A stretch of 64,000 bases of DNA. Origin: Solwaraspora sp. WMMD1047 (lineage in GTDB: Bacteria; Actinomycetota; Actinomycetes; Mycobacteriales; Micromonosporaceae). Both the position numbers and the translations under genes were made by a program. Below, piece by piece: positions 60,988 through 64,000 of the stretch. The notes beneath the pieces were generated by a model. That model ran no database searches. It saw nothing but the letters and a program-made list of their open reading frames with translations, and was not told where the DNA came from. Each line of letters starts with the position of its first letter. The first letter of the stretch is position 1. Location: the NCBI RefSeq assembly GCF_029626155.1, contig NZ_JARUBL010000001.1, positions 2,046,001 to 2,110,000 of the forward strand, written 5' to 3'.

Positions 60988-61527
60988 ATGGTGGTGATCG
61001 AGACCGACCGGTTGGTGATCGGGCCGTGGACGGAGGAGCCGGCCGAGTTGGCCAGGTTCTTCGACATCTACTCCCGCTGGGAGGTGGCCCGCTGGCTCGG
61101 GGCGCAGCCCCGCGTGTTGACCGACCCCGCGCAGGCGTTGCCGGCGATCCGGCGGTGGAACGGGCTCTACCCGGACGACCGGTACGGCATCTGGGCGGTG
61201 CGGCCGCGCGACGGTGGCCCGGTGGCCGGCACCGTGCTGCTCAAGCCGCTGCCGGGCCGCGACGACCAGCCCACCGACGAGATCGAGGTGGGCTGGCACC
61301 TGCATCCCGACTCGTGGGGGCGCGGCTACGCCACCGAGGCGGCCCGGGGGGTGGTCGACCGGGCGTTCGCGACCGGTCTCGCGGAGGTCTACGCGGTGGT
61401 GAAGCCGGACAATGTGGCGTCGATCGCGGTGACCCGACGACTCGGCATGACCCCGCTCGGCCCGCGTACCGACTGGTACGGCGGCGTCGAGGTGGCCGCC
61501 TTCCGGCTCGCCGCCCACCGGCGGTGA
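60988..61527 (+). CDS. GNAT-family acetyltransferase
   Basis: A 179-residue N-acetyltransferase of the RimJ/RimL-like branch. METDRLVIGPW-type opening (VVIETDRLVIGPW), then DEIEVGWHLHPDSWGRGYATEAARGVVDRAF, the acetyl-CoA motif A, and VVKPDNVASIAVTRRLGMTPLG, the closing motif. The substrate could be a protein N-terminus, an amino acid or an antibiotic. ATG 60988 is preferred over an upstream in-frame start since the extra residues are atypical. It is convergent with the dehydrogenase gene. Confidence 0.87.
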   Translation: MVVIETDRLVIGPWTEEPAELARFFDIYSRWEVARWLGAQPRVLTDPAQALPAIRRWNGLYPDDRYGIWAVRPRDGGPVAGTVLLKPLPGRDDQPTDEIEVGWHLHPDSWGRGYATEAARGVVDRAFATGLAEVYAVVKPDNVASIAVTRRLGMTPLGPRTDWYGGVEVAAFRLAAHRR

Positions 61528-61554
61528 GGCGGGTCGGGGGCGAGCGGGCGGCGT

Positions 61555-62442
61555 TCAGTCGGGGCGATCGTCGCCGGCGGACGCCCGCGACCCGTCGAGA
61601 CGCTCCAGTGGCGCGGCGACGACGCTGAAGTTCCAGGCGCCGTAACCCTGGTCGAGGCGGGCCTGCAGATCGTCGCGGAGGATCGACAGGTGCGACAGGT
61701 TCAGGCCCAGCTCCTCGGCCTGCGCCACCGCGAATCTGATGTCCTTGGCGGCCAGGGCCAGCGCGAACTTCGGGGCGTGGTCGTCGGCCACCAGCGACGC
61801 GCCGAACCGGCGCAGCATGGCCGAGTCGGCGCTCGAGGTCATCATGCTGCGCACGGCGACCATCGGGTCCACCCCGGCCGCCCGCGCGAACGCGACACCC
61901 TCGCCGATCGCGGCCATGGTCAGGATGTGCACGATCTGGTTGCACAGCTTCATCGCCGCGCCCTGGCCGACCTCGCCCAGGTAGTAGAGGTCGGCCGCCA
62001 GCGCCTCGAGCAACCCGCGGGCCGGCGGGCTGACCTGTTCGGGCCGGGCGCCGGCCCAGATCGTCAGCGCGCCCCGCCCCGCGTCGTCGATGGATCCGGA
62101 GACCGGCGCGTCGACGTACCGGATGCCTCGGGCGGCCAGCGTCTCGGCGGTGGCGCGGGCGGCGGCCGGGTTGCCGGTGGTGAAGTCGACGACGTCGGCG
62201 ACCCGGCCGGCGGTCAGGCCACCCACGGCTTCGTCGACGTCCGCCGGCGTCGGCAGACAGACCCCGCACACCTCCAGGGCGGCGTCGCCGTCGCCGAGCG
62301 GCGTCGCCCCCCGGGCCAGCAGGTCCTCGGTGGCCTGGCGCGCGTGGTTGCCCACCGGCAGGACCAGGTCGTGCCCCCGGCTCAGCAGTGCCTCGGCCAT
62401 CGGACGCCCGAACTTCCCGAGACCGATCCAGAGAATGCGCAT
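61555..62442 (-). CDS. NAD(P)-dependent 3-hydroxyisobutyrate-dehydrogenase-like enzyme
   Basis: A 295-residue beta-hydroxyacid dehydrogenase (imine-reductase-like superfamily). IGLGKFGRPMAEALLSRGH (GxGxxG, residues 6-12) binds the cofactor; DAPVSGS and GQGAAMKLCNQ are substrate motifs, the Lys being catalytic. The unusual KFG in place of xMG and the weak NRT region leave substrate open; some relatives reduce imines. It starts 16 bases after the ATP-grasp stop on the same strand, so it is probably the third gene of the MFS-ATP-grasp-dehydrogenase unit. Confidence 0.85.
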   Translation of the reverse strand: MRILWIGLGKFGRPMAEALLSRGHDLVLPVGNHARQATEDLLARGATPLGDGDAALEVCGVCLPTPADVDEAVGGLTAGRVADVVDFTTGNPAAARATAETLAARGIRYVDAPVSGSIDDAGRGALTIWAGARPEQVSPPARGLLEALAADLYYLGEVGQGAAMKLCNQIVHILTMAAIGEGVAFARAAGVDPMVAVRSMMTSSADSAMLRRFGASLVADDHAPKFALALAAKDIRFAVAQAEELGLNLSHLSILRDDLQARLDQGYGAWNFSVVAAPLERLDGSRASAGDDRPD

Positions 62443-62458
62443 CTGCGATCCTGACCTT

Positions 62459-63739
62459 TCAGACGGTGCCGTGAGCGCCGACGTCGGCCGGCACGCGCTT
62501 CGCGATCCGCAGGCTGAGCCGCTTCGCGGCCTCCTGGGCCAGGGCGACCGCCTCCTTCGCGCTGGCCGCGCTGACCCGCACCTGTGCCACCCGGGAGTCC
62601 GAGCTCGCCAGCGGCTCCACCGGGTCGCCGAGGCTCAGCAACTCGGTGACGACGACCGAGGAGCCCACGGCCTCGGCGTCGCGGACCCCGTCCAGTCCCG
62701 CGAACGTTCCCGGCTCCGGCGAGGCCACGAACCAGACGGCCTCCGCGGTGCCGCTCGGCTGGCTGTTCGCCAGCCGGTCCTGGACGGACTCGCCGAGGAC
62801 GAGTTCGACCGCCGCCGCCGAGATGTTCACCCCGCTGACGATCGAGGCCATCTCGCCGATGTCGTCCCCGCCCATCCGGGCATGTGTCTCCAGGATCCGC
62901 GGCCCCCGCGGGGTGAGGACCAGTTCGGTGTGGGTGACGCTGTCGGTGACCCCGAGCACGTCGAGAAGCGCGACGACGTAGTCGCGGATGGTGTCGCTCT
63001 CGGCCGCGGAGATCGGCGCGGGTACGACGTGACCGAGTTCGACGAAGGTCGCCGGATCGGAGAACTTCTGGGTGATGGCGAGCACCGAGGTGACCCCGCC
63101 CTGACTGACCGACTCGACGCTGAACTGCGGCCCGGTCAGGAAGGGCTCCACGATGACCCCGCGGCCGCCGGGGTCGGGATCGTACGGCGACTCCGGCCGG
63201 GCGGCCCGGTGGAACGCCTCGGCCAGGTCGCTGGCCGCGGTCACCCTCGACACACCGAGGCTGCCGGAGCCGGCGGCCGGCTTGACGATCCAGGCCGCCG
63301 GTTCGGGGCCGCCGGTGACGATGCGGGCGAGTTCGTCCACGTCGGCGACCGGATATGCCCGCACCTCCTCCAGCCCGGCCCGGACGAGGTGGGCGCGCAT
63401 CCGCTCCTTGTCGACGATGCGGATGGCCACCTCCGGCGTCGGGACGCCCGGCAGGTCGAGCGCCCCGGCGATCCGCGACGCCAGCAGGGCCAGCGGCTCT
63501 CCCAGGCAGGCGACGGCATCGAACGGGTCGGTCGCGTGGATCATCCGTGCCAGGCCGATCAGCATCTCGTCGGGCTCGTCACCCTGGATCGCGATGACCC
63601 GGGCGTGATGGTCCAGGCCCCGGAATCTGGCCAGCAGTGCCCGGAGCGTGAGGAAGGTCGTCCGCGTCTCCGGTCGGTTCGCCCTGAAGGCGCCGTTGCC
63701 GCCGCCGACGAGCAGGACGTGGTGGCGCTTCTCAGTCAT
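62459..63739 (-). CDS. ATP-grasp ligase
   Basis: A 426-residue ATP-grasp enzyme, joining a carboxylate to an amine or thiol via an acyl phosphate. N-terminal VLLVGGGNGAFR, nucleotide part WIVKPAAGSGSLGVSRV, and the metal-binding ILETHARMGGDDIGEM are clear. It looks like the carbamoyl-phosphate-synthase/BacD-like L-amino-acid ligase subgroup found in dipeptide and modified amino acid pathways. ATG 63739 overlaps the end of the MFS gene by eight bases. Coupling to an exporter and a reductase suggests a small natural product; the substrates are unknown. Confidence 0.87.
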   Translation of the reverse strand: MTEKRHHVLLVGGGNGAFRANRPETRTTFLTLRALLARFRGLDHHARVIAIQGDEPDEMLIGLARMIHATDPFDAVACLGEPLALLASRIAGALDLPGVPTPEVAIRIVDKERMRAHLVRAGLEEVRAYPVADVDELARIVTGGPEPAAWIVKPAAGSGSLGVSRVTAASDLAEAFHRAARPESPYDPDPGGRGVIVEPFLTGPQFSVESVSQGGVTSVLAITQKFSDPATFVELGHVVPAPISAAESDTIRDYVVALLDVLGVTDSVTHTELVLTPRGPRILETHARMGGDDIGEMASIVSGVNISAAAVELVLGESVQDRLANSQPSGTAEAVWFVASPEPGTFAGLDGVRDAEAVGSSVVVTELLSLGDPVEPLASSDSRVAQVRVSAASAKEAVALAQEAAKRLSLRIAKRVPADVGAHGTV

Positions 63740-64000
63740 TGTCGTCTCCAAGCGCTCGTAGCACGCCGAGCGCACCCAGCCCGGTCACGGCCATGAAGAT
63801 GGCCCATCCCGCGGGCGTCGCCACCAGCACCGCGGTGAGCGCGGACGGGCCGACGATCCGCTGGGTCGAGTCGCCGAGGCTGAACACGCCGAGGTAGCGG
63901 CCGATGGCGGCCGCCGGGGCCAGCCGGTGGGACGCCTCGAAGACCGCCACCTCCTGCAGGTTCTCCCCGAGGGTCAGCGCCAGGATGGCCGCCACCGCCA
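63732..64000 (-). CDS. MFS transporter, 3' part only
   Basis: The last 89 or so residues of a protein whose frame stays open to the window edge; the 5' end is outside. Visible are the final transmembrane helices (AAILALTLGENLQEVAVFEASHRL, SALTAVLVATPAGWAIFMAVTGLGALGVLRAL) with the Gly/Ala-rich loops typical of major facilitator exporters. It ends EDDND-like (GDDND). Its overlap with the ATP-grasp start implies one operon, so it probably exports the ligase product. Confidence 0.65.
   Translation of the reverse strand, partial: AVAAILALTLGENLQEVAVFEASHRLAPAAAIGRYLGVFSLGDSTQRIVGPSALTAVLVATPAGWAIFMAVTGLGALGVLRALGDDND

Overview
The window is about 64 kb of very GC-rich DNA with strong G/C bias at third codon positions and many GTG starts. 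It carries an actinobacterial core order: smc-ftsY, amtB-glnB-glnD, ffh, rpsP-KH-rimM-trmD-rplS-lepB-rnhB, comM-dprA-xerC, then rpsB-tsf-pyrH-frr-cdsA-rlmN. Disordered Pro/Gly-rich extensions on core proteins, Uma2-type proteins and a GlnR-like site before amtB also fit an actinomycete. My inference is Micromonosporaceae or a close relative; the genus cannot be named from sequence reading alone.

Layout. 1-8.7 kb: 3' part of smc, a HAD phosphatase, a DinB-like protein and a PhoD-like phosphatase on the minus strand, then ftsY and a small-molecule kinase. 8.8-12.9 kb: the nitrogen operon amtB-glnB-glnD behind GAAAC/GTnAC repeats. 12.9-17.7 kb: a three-gene surface-polysaccharide cassette (cellulose-synthase-like GT2, GH26-like lipoprotein, GT39-like membrane protein) sitting between glnD and ffh. 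17.8-29.5 kb: ffh, Uma2, amidohydrolase, eukaryote-type proS, DUF402, the rpsP-to-rplS ribosome block, two tandem signal peptidases, a Nudix protein, rnhB and DUF2469.

29.6-42.7 kb is a mixed, mostly minus-strand block: sulfite-oxidase-like enzyme, TIGR03089 protein, M23 peptidase, class V aminotransferase, xerC, DUF4392, dprA, comM, small unrecognised ORFs, a receptor kinase with a leader peptide, an ECF sigma factor with a lipoprotein, and yraN. 42.9-51.9 kb returns to plus-strand core genes: a repeat-rich membrane protein, rpsB, tsf, pyrH, frr, cdsA, rlmN and a DivIVA-like protein. 51.9-64 kb is accessory: MBL-Rieske protein, PYROXD2-like flavoenzyme, MMPL transporter, Tat-exported PhoX, YihY protein, a second Uma2, GNAT, and a convergent-edge group of dehydrogenase, ATP-grasp ligase and MFS exporter that runs off the end.

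The signals I would follow first are: (1) a composite element, two YCCACR half-sites 19 bp apart with conserved bases between them, found in three divergent intergenic regions and oriented toward the M23 gene, comM and yraN; (2) a leaderless 28-codon ORF whose stop overlaps the start of a receptor kinase that lacks the usual catalytic-loop lysine; (3) a multibranched RNA leader upstream of rpsB; (4) repeated leaderless-promoter architecture, with TAGGCT plus six bases at four genes; (5) the ATP-grasp/dehydrogenase/MFS group at the right edge.
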